This document shows, one piece after another, positions 23,390-35,160 of a DNA stretch of 64,000 bases. Both the position numbers and the translations under genes were made by a program. How positions within the stretch are numbered: position 1 is the stretch's first letter; each line of letters starts with the position of its first letter. Below the pieces are notes generated by a model. It saw nothing but the letters and a program-made list of their open reading frames with translations. It had not been told where the DNA came from and ran no database searches. The DNA lies in assembly GCF_015706575.1 (NCBI RefSeq), contig NW_024037074.1, forward strand, positions 27,517,334-27,581,333. Direction: 5' to 3'. The DNA is from Patiria miniata. Its lineage: Eukaryota; Echinodermata; Asteroidea; Valvatida; Asterinidae.

Positions 23390-24674
23390 TTGGATGAATG
23401 TTTTGAATGATTTCGGTCGCTCATCAGTTGGTACAAAGTTTGCCAATCGCTAAATATTTCAGGGACACGTTTGGTTGACAAATCGGTGGTGGCCAACGGC
23501 TAATACACTTGCCAAAGTCGGTGTTATATTTACCCCATTAGTATCTATATAGGACCATCTGGTGTTACATGTTACTGGTGTTGTCCTATATATAAATACC
23601 GAATGGTGTTAAATTAACACCACAGTTTTTATAAACAAATCGGCTCGCTGATTTCGATCCGGATAATTAACACTTTTTTGTAACAACTGTGTCTTGACTG
23701 CGGTAGTCTACCCGTCATATTTCCGCCTGTTATTCTTGGAATGATATTGATTCATTAACGCAGGATGTGATTCCCGAAATTAAACATTCAAGCAATTTTG
23801 AAGACATTATAGAGGAATACAGAATTATTTGTTTTTTGGTTTTTGCTTTCGCCAAAATTGTCGGCATTTCTATATAAGGTGTGTAACTGACCTACAGAAG
23901 TTTCAGCCCAGAAAAAAGTAAGTATATTGTTCTTGCAAGTGGATTCCGTTGAAAACACAGGTTAGAAAGTGTGCCCAAGGTTTCGAAAAAAAACATGGTA
24001 TTTGAAAAACAGTCCTATCTTCGCTTTGAGCATTGCATAGTCATGAGCGTCGCCAGGATTTTTTCTAGAGGGGGGCAAAACATATTTTTCCCAAAAAATT
24101 CTTGTATTTCTCGACATATTCTCGATTTATCAGTTTTAGAGGGGGGCAGGGACATTTTGCCACCCCCCCAACCCATAGTGTTAGTTTCGGGCAATTACAA
24201 AATATCTAAGATGATTTAGCTTAACTTTAAGTCCTACGAAAATCCCTTTTTGCTGATTGCTTCGTTTCTTTCGAAAATAGTAAACCCTTAGAAAAAAAAG
24301 ACGTAGATGTTACTTCCGCGTAAGCCCTGTCAGGGCCGCATTCCGCTTAAAATAAATAATTAATCAAGGGCCCAATTACATAGAGCTGCTTTAAGCATAC
24401 AATTTGCTTCGGCACAAAAAAACATTGCTTAGTAATATCAGGTTACCCGCCAAAACTACATGCGATTTACACTGCTTGTGACTGGTATTTAGCTTTCAAT
24501 CGCATGGAGTGTTGGCTGATAACCTGATTTTATTAAGCAAGATTTTTGGAAGGCTTATCCAAATTTTGTGCCTAAGCAGCTCTATAAAATGGCCCCATAT
24601 CACAATTCGCCCTTAATACCAACCTCCATGTTATTTCTGAACGGAGTTTTGTTAACTCATTAATATTTTTTCAG

Positions 24675-24736
24675 CAATCTGCTCAAGTGTTGAGGATTCC
24701 TTTTGCGATAATATTCAAGAACTGCGTTAGTTCAAG
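24675..24736 (+). other. Non-coding exon 2 of C1q-like unit 2
   Basis: A 62-nt block after TTTTTTCAG and before TCAAG|GTGAGTG. It matches the unit-1 exon 2 at 'TCTGCTC(A/G)AGTGTTGA(G/C)GATTCCTTTTGC' and 'ATTCAAGAAC'. It has no ATG and would be spliced to the coding exon at 26845. Confidence 0.65.
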
Positions 24737-25529
24737 GTGAGTGTCTTTCATTCGACATTAGCCTCAATCAAGCATCATAATAGAATGCTGATTTGTTCGG
24801 AGATTGTATCAGAAAATGTGGTCAATGAAAAAGTACGAAGGTTATATTTTAATGAAGTTAGGGGTTCCCCTCCACTGCACACCCACCGTATAGAGCGATG
24901 CCTGACATTTTCGCCAATCGTTGCTAAGTTTACCTGTCTGAACGCTGACATTTTTTTAGTTCATAGTCTTGAATTAACATGCGTTTTAGATACTGAAAAT
25001 TATTGCCGACATAATTATTTGTTTAACAACAAGCACGGTAGTAGCCTTGATGTTTCCCCGTTTGTGTATGTGTTTGTGAGATGTAGTCAACGGGACTCTA
25101 AAAGTTGTAAACAAGCGCCCTCTTTTTTGACGCACGTAGCCCATGATAAAATATTACCCTCAAACTGTTCTTGGCTGTGATACTTATACACGTTTGCTGA
25201 CAGCCAAACCACCGGGCTAATTCCGATCCAGAAATTGTGCTTTTATTAAATGCCAGCTTAGAGTTAAAATAAAATAGGTCGAATTTATTGATATAACTGT
25301 ATTCCCGCACTTGTGTTCTAGTGAGTGGGCCACGGATCACCCCCCCCCCCCCTCTTTTTTGTAGGTAAAAAGGGAAAACGTGCTGATTGGCTTTTCCACA
25401 AAGTTACGGAGATGACTTGGTTCTTGTTGTGATTTTTTTTCGTTTTCTTTTTGATCTTCTATCCCATATTCCATACATTTTGTACACATTTTTCTTAACA
25501 GCTCTTTTGGCACAAAGCATCCTAGCCAG

Positions 25530-25715
25530 CACGAACACATTGGGCCAATATTGGGCCAAACGTGGCAAGAATATGGGGCCAATCGTAAAAGCCAATCTTA
25601 CCGAATATTGGCCCATCCTACGTTTTGCTCATTGGCACAAAATTGGTCCTATATTGGCAATATCAGCGAAACATTGGCTGAATATTGGCAAATGGCCAGT
25701 ACCAATCGCACGAAA
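25530..25715. repeat. ATTGG/CCAAT-dense cluster
   Basis: About a dozen ATTGG or CCAAT pentamers in both orientations within 190 bp, for example 'ATTGGGCCAATATTGGGCCAA', 'GAATATTGGCCCAT' and 'GAATATTGGCAAATGG'. The spacing is irregular, so it is not a clean tandem repeat. The 141-codon open frame across it is shaped by these motifs. Confidence 0.6.
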
Positions 25716-26844
25716 AAAGTACTGCAGCATCTTAAGATCCGCGCTATGTGGTCAGTACTTTCACAGGTCACGTCGTGATGACGACATCTATGATGTTTGT
25801 ATGGCTTCTTAATGGTACAGCCCGTAGGCCATATCTCAACAGAACATGCTAAACTGACATTTTTTGTAAAAGGTTTGTTAAAGATAATAGACATTTGCGC
25901 AAAAATATGACAAGTGTGTGATGTCATGATAACGTCATCAAAAATGCATAGAAAAGCTCCTATCGTCATGAAACTTGGTGTGAAGCTACATAATATAATT
26001 AAGCAAAGTCCGAATGACGTCATATCCTACGCATTTTCGGAGACTCACTCTGTTTGAAAGAGGTGGTGGCTGATGCTAATAGCCGAACCAGTTTGCTGAT
26101 TTTAGATCCAAAAAAAAAATCCTTTCTTGTAACAACTAATGCATGTAGTATGTTTAACCCCCTGTAACTTTGCGCCATGCACCTACCTGATATTACACCG
26201 GTTACCCTTAAATCGGCAGAATAGTTTTGCACATTGTGACTAGTACCAATTCAAATTAAATAACTGTTGAATAAATTAATATTCCGTTGCCTGACAGTGT
26301 CTCTCCTAGTATGCAAGTTTCTCAAAATTTTTGAGTTTTTTCGCGCTTTTGATTAGACATCGAACACAATAATCAAGCCACATTCTAATTATTGAATACA
26401 AACAATTATTTTAAAAAATGAATTATTTGCGGCAGACAATAATTCAGGCAGAGATTGCGTGCACGCAGTTGCGCCATAGCAACCCCTAATACATTTTTTT
26501 TTACAAATGTCTGCAGACAAACGTTTACATTTCTCAAGAGTCTTTTTTGTCGATCACATCGTTGGATTCGGGGGGGGGGGGAATAATCATTCCATAAATG
26601 TATGTATTTTGTTTACATGCGTCAGTCAGTCAGGCATTTGTTGAACGCAAAAATATCACCATCAAAAACATTAACAAACATAAAATGTTCACAACTTAGC
26701 ACGTTAATGAGCTTTTTTTTTCAAACTTAGCAACCTTGCAGAAGTGCTATTCTGAAGTGATTGCCTAGTTTCTCTGACGTCACTATTTTTCTCTTCCACT
26801 TTAGTTATCATATTATGTGTTTCATTTTCATTTTCCCTTTACAG

Positions 26845-27641
26845 ATGAAGATCTGCGTGGCAGCCATTTTGTCACTCGCCCTTCTTCTGGGTAACTCTAT
26901 CCAGCTCTTAGCTTCCGTTACTGGGCCGGTTCCCTTGGATGGCGATGGTCCTGCGTCTCAGGTGTGTCAGCAGTGCTGCCAGGGACCTGCTGCAATACCC
27001 GGCATACCAGGTTTGCCTGGGCCAGTAGGACCGATGGGTCCCTATGGTCCTCCGGGGTCAAAGGGCGATGCAGGTGAGATTGGACCATTTGGCCCTGTTG
27101 GTGAGCGGGGAGCACCTGGAAAAGCTGGGCCTAAAGGTGACGATGGGATTGGTCTGCCTGGCAAGATAGGTCCAAGAGGTCCACCAGCTTTAGTTGGAGC
27201 AACCGGTCAAGCTGGTGTCAAAGGTCAAAAGGGTGAGCCAGGGGAGACACCAGACGACTCCAACCAGCAGGTAGCGTTCACCGCGGTGAGGACGAGCAGT
27301 TCGGATACGCTTAGCGGCACCCATTTGCCCTTCCAGGAGACTGAAACGCTTCTGCCGGGTACCAGCTTTGATCTCGAGACCGGTACATTCACATGTAGTG
27401 TGCCGGGCACCTACGTGTTCGTGTTCTCTATGTTTCCGGGTTTTACGTTCGTCTATGCAAAAACAACCACAAGGTTGTCTCTGGCTATAGCAGTGATTCC
27501 AGTGCCATGGTACAGGTGTCTGGGAGCGCGGTGCTGGTTCTGCAGCGAGGAGACTCGGTGAATCTAATGGTGACCGGTAGGGCGATTAGTGATGATGATC
27601 ACGAAACGTCATTTAGTGGCTTCCTTCTTTATGCCGAATAA
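26845..27641 (+). pseudogene. C1q-domain protein, unit 2, frameshifted in the head
   Basis: The coding exon follows CTTTACAG directly, so ATG 26845 is the start. It has a signal peptide (hydrophobic 'AAILSLALLLG'), a 'VCQQCC' cysteine cluster, a collagen stretch from '[13 protein letters not shown]' to 'KGQKGEPG', and the first half of a C1q head. At about 27430-27455 the segment between 'FS' and 'KNN' is 29 nt long, whereas units 1, 3 and 4 all have 45 nt there. This net 16-nt deletion shifts the frame, and translation stops at 27561 after about 20 out-of-frame residues. The lost frame continues open to TAA 27639-27641, ending 'FSGFLLYAE'. A truncated secreted product of 238 residues is possible, but without the C-terminal beta strands it is unlikely to form a head. 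AATAAA overlaps the original stop. Confidence 0.88.
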
Positions 27642-28009
27642 ACAAACATAAACCACGCTTAATATAAACACAAACACACGCTTTGGCCGAATTTGCAATC
27701 ACTCTTACGTTTACTCGAAACATATAACCCTCGGCTTAACAAAGGGGCACACCCATAGGGCTTAAATTACTACTTTGTTTAATTACGTCAACATCTTTTA
27801 GTCAATGGAGCTGATTTATTGTTGTCATCTATCATTGACCCTTGCTAAAAAAGAATGGCTGAACTGTTTTCACCTTAGAGTTCGTTCAAAGGGGGGCCGA
27901 GCCTTACAAATAATGGTCTCTCCCAAAAGCCATAAAACATAATTGTTTACTTGACTCTGTTTATCTTTTGTTATTAACGCATTTGTTAATCTGTTTTAAC
28001 CCTTAAAGG

Positions 28010-28262
28010 GTCATGGCGGAATCCAACCCCCCCCCCCTGAGTTTTTCCGCGATACCCTTGCCCAAAAAAAAAATTCTCAACCCGAGCTTTCCTGTTTTTT
28101 TAGCTTTGAGTCTTGTGCATATTTTGTAACCAAAAACATAAAATTGGACCATGGGTAACCGCGCAGCGAAACAAAACTTCAGCGTTACGCACCTTGAAAA
28201 TTTAATTTTCCCATATGTATTGTACAGAAAGCAGCATTACCATTGGTACATATGAATAATCA
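28010..28262 (-). repeat. Dispersed ~300-bp repeat, copy 2
   Basis: Inverted relative to the copy at 60-358. It begins 'CCCTTAAAGGGTCATGGCGGAATCC' with a C-run and ends 'GGTACATATGAATAATCAG'. A related C/G-rich end without the rest is at 29145-29235. Confidence 0.65.
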
Positions 28263-28504
28263 GTGGGGGTTCTAGAGGGGGGGGGGGGATTGAGCCCCCC
28301 AAAATTTTGGCTAACCCCCCCCCATAAAAAAATTCCATAGAAAAAATTGCACAAGCAAAATGTAAGAATGTGACATACATGCCAACGGTCTCCCCCTAGA
28401 GAAATAGTCGTGAGAAGGGTTCTTTTGTACACTTTTAGTTAATATAGTGTGCCTGATTGTAGGATTTGATCAGCGCTCCCCATTGAAAATATGGCACGAG
28501 CCCG

Positions 28505-28545
28505 CCCCCCCCCCCTCCCCACACACACACACACACCCACACATT
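28505..28545 (+). repeat. C-run and (AC)n microsatellite
   Basis: A C-run is followed by an (AC) run of about eight units. A second (CA) run lies at 28871-28890. Both are simple repeats in the spacer after unit 2. Confidence 0.85.
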
Positions 28546-29269
28546 CTGGAATTTGTATTCCTGTGGAGACATTTCTTTGTTCTCGTGTAGTAAAGTTTTC
28601 GAGTTTGAAATTGAAGTTTCAAAATGCTCTTATTTTAACCAGAATTAATTTCCTGGGCTGAAATTTGGACTAAATATCCCTTTTCTAAAACTCTTCCATT
28701 TGCGACAAATCAACCTACCTTGGAAATTCCTAGTTTTTGAGTAAAATCCATATATCTATTTCGTGAAATTCTTGTGGAGACGTATTCATCTATAGAAATG
28801 TTCTTCTGGAGACGTATACAATCTTTTGTTCCCTATTGTGTTCATGTCTCCGTAAGGTAATACATTCCAGCACACACACACACACACACTTATTGATTTT
28901 CGGAGGCCTAAGTGTCCGGAGAAAAGGTCTACATTTCAGCACGCCTATACCTGAAAATAGTCTGGATCCACCCTGCTAGCCCCCCCCCCCAAAAAAAAAA
29001 ATATTGGCTCTAGAACCCCGCTATAATTAGCCGATAATTCCAAAACTCTTTCACCTATAGTCATGACATTCTTTGATGTGTTTCTATTAAGTTGTTATAT
29101 GCATGCACTAAGTTTTATAATTTTTCGTAGATAAATGGCCAAGATCTCGGGGGGGGGGCGGAATCAACCCCCCCCCCGTCCCCAGCTGTGAGATGGTCAA
29201 ACTAATATTAAACCCCGGCTCCTTAGGGTTAATGCATTGATTTCAGGAATTGTTTTGAGTGCTTAATTG

Positions 29270-30430
29270 TAGCGTTGTGTCTAAGCATCATTACGAACTG
29301 TTACAGCATACTTATTACAAGTAGTAAAATTGTGATTCTGTTTTAAACGTTGGTATTTACATCTAATAATGTAGAGATTTAAGAAATGTCGTTGCAAAAA
29401 AAAATGTGTGTTGTCATGTGTTTGTTTGAATAAGACAAATATTACATCGACTGTCCAACACACCATGCTGAGAAATATTTGGCACTTATATATATGCTGT
29501 CCATTTTAAAAAAAAATTTACATAAAAATGAAGCAAAATCTTACAAGACAGACGGCATTTAAAAAAGGTCAAATTGTAATTAAATAAACAAATCAATATT
29601 AACATAAGAGTGTAAACTTTATTTAAATAAGTACAATCATTTCGATTGCGCGTTAACAGATGCGCTGATCTGCACGGATCGGTGCGGATCAGTGCGGATT
29701 GTTGCGGATTGCTTACGTTCACTTAGGTTTCTACGTTTTGTTGTATGATCATGTCCTCTGGATCCATAATCCCAATGTCAGCATTTGTCCTCGGAAGCAT
29801 GTCCGCATACACGTACTGGAACTTCACCACATGGCCCAGAACATTCTCAAATTTCATAATCTTTTTTCCTGCCATGTTAATAAGAATTTCACATATGTTA
29901 ATTAAATTATTTTTATTTGAGCTAATTGACTTTATATGAGCTAATTGGGTAGTTGCTAATTGAGTGTATAATTCTTCTAAAATAATTAGTTATGATCTAA
30001 TACAATGCTGGTTAATAAATAACAAAGTATCACCGGGAAAATACCTTTTTTGCTAACATTTGTCAGCTATAATACAGTAACAGTTTATAATTGACTCTAA
30101 AAAAAAATGTTCCTTATTTAATTTCTGGTACATTTTGATTGAATCACTCTGTTTAAAAGCTTTAATAACCTACAACACGAAGTAATCATTATTGTTAACG
30201 TATCGAATATAACTACTCAGAACAAGTAACTAATCAATGAAAACTTTACCTTTTGGTGAAATGTGGAATTTAAACTACATGCAGCTTTTAAAACATAATG
30301 GGATGGTCTTTATTTATGATTCAAACACTTTTTTAGAACACTCTCTGTATGAAACAAGTTAATCGATTTCACAGGAAAGAAAAAGTACTTACGTTTAATA
30401 TCCTATTGATTAAAATAATAATCACACTGA
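29270..30430 (+). repeat. Conserved 3' flank of C1q-like unit 2
   Basis: Collinear with about 50290-51660 after unit 4. Shared landmarks are 'GTGT(A/C)TAAGCATCATT', 'CTAATAATGTAGA', 'GGATCGGTGCGGAT', 'GGTACATTTTGATT', 'TACAACACGAA' and 'AATATAACTACTCAGAA'. Shorter parts occur after units 1 (13795-13925) and 3 (32100-32480). No gene is visible. Confidence 0.75.
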
Positions 30431-30774
30431 TATTAAAATCTTATATTTATCTGGGTTATAGAGTCAGGCTCTGTAGACGGTTTCCATGACGATTCAAGGC
30501 ATTTTTAGAAAGATAAATATATGAACATATACCATGTCAAACTTAACCAAGATTGGAAAAGGTATACGCATGTATCTGGAGCAATCCATCGATTCTATCA
30601 GGACCGGGAAGGGGGAGCTGCAAAGTGCCCAAATCATACCCACCGCCTTGATTTAATAAAAACTTGTTCAGTATACTTACGGAACTTTTGGCCGGATCGT
30701 GACCTTATGTATCTTTTATTGGCGGGCAAACTAATGACAAAACCGGTCTGATGAATTGCCCATAGCTGCCATGG

Positions 30775-31078
30775 TAGTGGAGTGTGATGGCCTAGCGGTT
30801 AAGAACACCGGACTCACGTTCTGGTGTTTCAGAGGCAACATTGACGTGGGTTCGAGCCCGCCGGCGGACACTTGTGCTCTTAAGCAAGGCACGTAACCAT
30901 TATTGCTTCGTCCTTCGGATGGGACGTTAAGCAGTAGGTCCCGCGTATTGTATAAATGCACGTAAAAGAACCCAGTAAACACTTATCGCTAAGAGAAGGG
31001 GTTTGCCCCGGTGTTTCTGGCCTCCTGTATAAACTCCCACGTGGAGTATTTAGGAGAAGAACCAACCAAGAACCAAGA
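30775..31078 (+). mobile_element. tRNA-derived SINE
   Basis: The head 'AGTGTGATGGCCTAGCGGTTAAG' is an RNA polymerase III A box and 'GTGGGTTCGAGCCCG' a B box, 62 bp apart. The body contains 'CTTAAGCAAGGCACGTAACC', 'TCGGATGGGACGTTAAGCAG' and 'GGTTTGCCCCGGTGT', segments known from SINE families across deuterostomes. It ends in a short 'AACCAAGAACCAAGAA' tail. The tRNA part is not a functional tRNA gene. It sits just upstream of the unit-3 pseudogene. Confidence 0.85.
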
Positions 31079-31215
31079 ACTCAAGAATGATTTTACAAGT
31101 ATATAGTAATGCATGCTTTTCGAATGATGGCGTGTATTTATGAGTGAAGACTAAGTCTCCTGTCTTAACTCAATATTTTTCTCTACTTTGTTTCGTTATT
31201 TTTTTTCCGAAGAGA

Positions 31216-31925
31216 ATGAAGATCTCTGAGGCAGCCGTTCTTTTAATCGCCCTCCTTCTGGGTTTCCGTTACTGGGTCGGTTTTAACGGACGGTTGTGGT
31301 CAGGTCTCAGGTGTGTCAGGTGTGCTACCAGGGATCAGCTGCTGTGTAGGAATGCCAATTTTACAAGGCTTGGAGGGCGATGCAGGTTCGCCAAGTCAAA
31401 CGGGTGAGATTAGACCGATTGATCCTATGGGTGAGATGGGAGAACGAGGTTTAGTTGGAGCAACCGAGGAAAGTGGTGTCAAAGATCAAAAAGGTGAGCC
31501 ATTGTTAGACTCCAGACGACTTTAACCAGAGGTTAGCATTCACCACGGTAATGACGAGTGGCTTGGATACCTCTTCGAGTAACGGCACCAGTTTGCCCTT
31601 CCAGGAGACTGAGAAACTTCTGCCGGGTACCAGCTTTGATCTAGAGACTGGTACGTTTACCGGTAATGTGCCAGGCACCTACGTATTTATGTTTTCAGTG
31701 CTCGAACATACTACCTACACCAAGCTATACATCCATTGAAAGAAAAACAACGACGTGGTCGTGAGTGGCTATAGCCTTCATCCCAGTACTCAAGATCAGG
31801 CGTCTGGGAGCGCCGTGCTGGTTCTACAGCGAAGAGACTTGGTGTATCTAACCGTGCTGAGTACAACGGCTAATAGTTCCTATCACTACACATCATTTAG
31901 TGGCTTCCTCCTTTACCCCGAATAA
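31216..31925 (+). pseudogene. C1q-domain protein, unit 3, decayed coding exon
   Basis: Begins 'MKISEAAVLLIALLLGF', a recognisable signal peptide. A deletion right after it removes the linker start and shifts the frame. The collagen part is shortened, and its glycine register fails in the second frame ('GLEGDAGSPSQTGEIRP'). A second shift lies near 31510-31530. The C1q head is open from about 31540 ('LPFQETEKLLPGTSFDLETG') but has an in-frame TGA at 31737-31739 where relatives have a Leu codon. The tail still reads 'FSGFLLYPE' with TAA at 31923. The upstream CTTTACAG acceptor is replaced by a purine-rich CGAAGAG. No exon 1 or 2 copy is visible between units 2 and 3. Confidence 0.9.
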
Positions 31926-32444
31926 ACAAACGTTAGCAACGCAAAACATATACACGATTTTTACACACGATGCCGAATATGCCAAAGCTCCTCCGTTTAC
32001 CAGGAACAAACAGCAATATAAGTGTATAAATAATTTACTCAAATAGTTTGCATACGCGGATCGGTTTTTCGGCAAGTGGTTGTTAGTTCTTAATTTGAGC
32101 GCATTGTATGTGTCATATAAAAAAAACTTGCAGCATACTGATAAAGTATATTAAAACGATGATATATATACATATTCAGAAATACAAGAACTGTCATTTA
32201 AACAGATTTTGTGTTGACATTTTTCCGTTTGAATTGAACAAAAATAAAGTGCTTATTGAGATATATTTGGAAGTACTTTTCTTTTTTGGTTCTTAGCATA
32301 AAATGGATTCAAAACTTGATAAGTCAATTTGACAACTTCAGAAAGGCTAGATTTTAGTCAAATGTATCAACCAAATAATGCAGGGTGCGAATGTTAACTG
32401 CACGATTATATTCATTTTGGTTGCAAGTTAAGATGCTCTGAGAG

Positions 32445-32485
32445 TGCACGGATCGATGCAGATCGCAGACGTTCAGTTAGGTAAG
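32445..32485 (+). repeat. GGATCG motif block, unit-3 3' flank
   Basis: 'GCACGGATCGATGCAGATCGCAGACGTTCAGTTAGG' is a worn copy of the motif block after units 1, 2 and 4. It supports origin of unit 3 by the same segmental duplication. Confidence 0.55.
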
Positions 32486-32799
32486 GCCCACATACAACCG
32501 CTTAAAATTGGTTCCCCAAATATTTATCTTTCAAACTTAAATTAAGTGAAAATGTGCGTTTCCGGATAAGGAGTTTCAGGTGTTTTCTCTGTAAGGCGGA
32601 CGCACGTCCTCGAAATCATTTACTTATCCTTAAGGGGTGTGTATTTTATTTAACAACGAAAAAAAAAAGCATTTGAATTGCACAAAATGAACTTTTATCT
32701 TATCGAATTTAACAATTTACTCTATTTTAACTTTTAATTTCAACTATTTGACATGCAGCAAATTGACTTTGAGTTTTTAATTTTTATCGAATCACTGTT

Positions 32800-34940
32800 T
32801 ATGAAATTTTAATGCAATGTCGCTTGACACCTGACCGAAATAGTATTTTTATAACGTTTGCATTTTTTAAAAGAAGGCATGCAACAACTTATAATAACAA
32901 ATGGTTGACGATGGGTGCGAGAGTGAGACTGGATACGTTGAGAGTTGTACCGGAGTCCATTAATTCAGCAAACGGAACCTTCAGTCCTCATACCTGTCAG
33001 GGCAGGGGCGTCGCTTCAATGAGAAGAAGGGTGTAGCCACTCCCCATTTGTCGTGCTTGTCCCAAAAATGATCTTACTTGTCAGCAAAACGGCAAAGACA
33101 TGAACTGCACTTCTATTCAGGTTAGAGGGTATCCAGTCCCGTTTTTCTTCAACAGCGCCCCCTTTCGTCGGCAATACAGGTTACTTCAACAGCTCCACCA
33201 ATGATGTAGGATGGTGTCCATTTTGTATCTAAATTGAACAGTGCTCACAATCTTTGACGGCTTCCACTGTTCCCATGCCGCTCCTCCCCCCCCCCCCCTC
33301 CTCCGCTCAATCCCCCTCGGCATTTTTGTTTAAATCTCTGATGAACGACATAAAATACAAATTCACATCTTGCACAACGAAAAAAAGAAGGGTATGCTGA
33401 AATTTAAGCCCCTATAATGGCACTGCGCCATCCCCCGTCCACTATGCGTGCTGTTGAGCCGATAGAGGGCAGTATGTATGTCAGAGGTTTTACCCACCAG
33501 ATGCGACAGTTTGGTGTTCAGAGGGTGAAATAAACATGAAAAGCTTACAACATGACAGAGTTGAGGGGCGACGTTGAAGGAAATGCTGATTAATCGAACT
33601 GGTGGAGTTGACGGACAACCAATAATTCGTATGGAGTATATTTGCTTGTTTGCCCAGGCAAATAATTGGAAATGCCGTAGGTAAGCGCTACAGTTTAGTA
33701 TACGTACTAATGATAAGTGCTAAGTACTGCATGTATTCAGATTGAAGGGATGCATATGCGTCCGAATGGGAATAGGGACTGGGGCAAATAATTTATGAGT
33801 TGTCTGCCGTCTACACGTGGGCAAGAGCAATCGTTTCCTTTTTTTTTGGAGGGGGGTATTTGCAGGGGGGGGGGCATATATCGCTGGTATGTTTATTAAG
33901 TAAAACAACGCCGGAGTCGGACCCCGCCTCTGGTCATTTTACCACGCCAAGAAACACTCAAGATCAAATTTGTTCTACTTATTTTTGCAAAGTACAATTT
34001 AGAAAATATCACTTGGAGAGGGGTAACAACTTAATGTCAGTTACAACCTTTCACATCCGGAATAGTTGTTCTCAGGTCTCTTGTTTGTGTTCGTTTGTTT
34101 TTATATATTTTTGTTTATTACGAGAATGTAAAATGTTGCAAAGATTTACTTCCTTGTAGCCGATGGTACAGTCCTCTAAACAGTACATTTTAGATATATT
34201 TTTTTCATAAATACTTTTGAGTCCTTAACGTTTATTCACACAAGTTTAAAACTCCAAAAGACACCTTGGTCTTTTTTTTTTAGTTTTTACCTAATAACCA
34301 CAACAAATTTCATAAATTCTCATATATCTTCACAGATACAGGAGTACGCATCCATCAGTTGGACTAGTCTGCATGTGTTTTAGGTTTTAGGGAGGCCTCG
34401 AGAGGTCAATATTGTTTTGTCACGATATTGCTCTTTCATTTTAGGCGATTTATAAGTTTCCATGTGTTCACTAAACCAAAAGTAATTTCAAATTCAGGAA
34501 TCATGACACTTTAATTTTGCTATTCAAGATTCCAAAAGCGCGCCACCAGGGGTAAACTTTCAGACACTATTCCCGGAAGTAGAACAAATCACAGAAAGCT
34601 GTTTTATCCAGGGATATAGTCAAGTCCATCACAAGTCCAGTCATAAGTAAATCACAAGTCAATTCACATATACAGTCACTAGAAAAAAAACTAATGAACA
34701 GTTTGATGTGTGTTGGGGGGGGGGGGCCTGGACATCATTTTCCCACGGAGGCGCTGTTCAAAAGCGAAATCATAGTCAATGTCAGACAATAGGTGGCGCT
34801 TTTTGCTTTCCACTGGAAGTTAAAATAAACAGTCTATCGTATAAGTATAGATGAGACTGTGTTTTTCTACCCGTTGTCAAATATCCTTTGGAGCGAATTG
34901 GGGGGGGGGGGACACGACTTTTTCCCGCCCCTTCCCCATA
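32800..34940. other. Spacer without recognisable gene
   Basis: C- or G-runs occur at 33288, 33851-33875 and 34715. Open frames up to 119 codons (33800-34159, +) lack domains or splice partners. 'CACAAGTC' phrases recur around 34625-34670. Nothing else stands out. Confidence 0.4.
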
Positions 34941-34944
34941 GCTT

Positions 34945-35160
34945 TTGCCGCTGAGTTCTTTTGCTCTTGTTAGGTGGTGACATTGAGATCGAACCCTGGC
35001 CCGGCCAGGTACCCATGTAAAATGTGTCAGGAACCCATGTTAAATGTGTCAGGAACTGTAGCCAAAAGTGACCGACCAGGATGCCATTAGTTGGACCACA
35101 TAAAATAAGGAAACAAAACACCAGAAATATATGTGGAACTGAAAAAAAAGAAGCCCTAGC
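34945..35160 (+). mobile_element. CR1-like ORF1 relic with 2A-like motif and finger
   Basis: The plus strand reads 'LLLLLGGDIEIEP', and with a one-base shift 'NPGPARYPCKMCQ'. Together these match the 2A-like 'GD(I/V)E.NPGP' ribosome-skipping motif, followed by the first CXXC of a PHD-type finger. Downstream, in broken frames, 'AKSDR', 'W(T)..K.GN' and 'PEIYVEL' match the remainder of such a finger. Non-LTR elements of the CR1 group in sea urchin and lancelet carry this motif at the start of ORF1. The copy is short, frameshifted and non-functional. Confidence 0.65.

Noticed and set aside
25387..25812. 141-codon frame on the plus strand
   Set aside because: Its sequence is driven by repeated ATTGG/CCAAT motifs and it has no domain or conserved partner.
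30775..30850. A possible tRNA gene
   Set aside because: A and B boxes are present but the arms do not pair as a tRNA, and the body continues as a SINE.
33800..34159. 119-codon frame on the plus strand
   Set aside because: It begins in a T- and G-run region, shows no domain or splice partner and has no homologue in the window.
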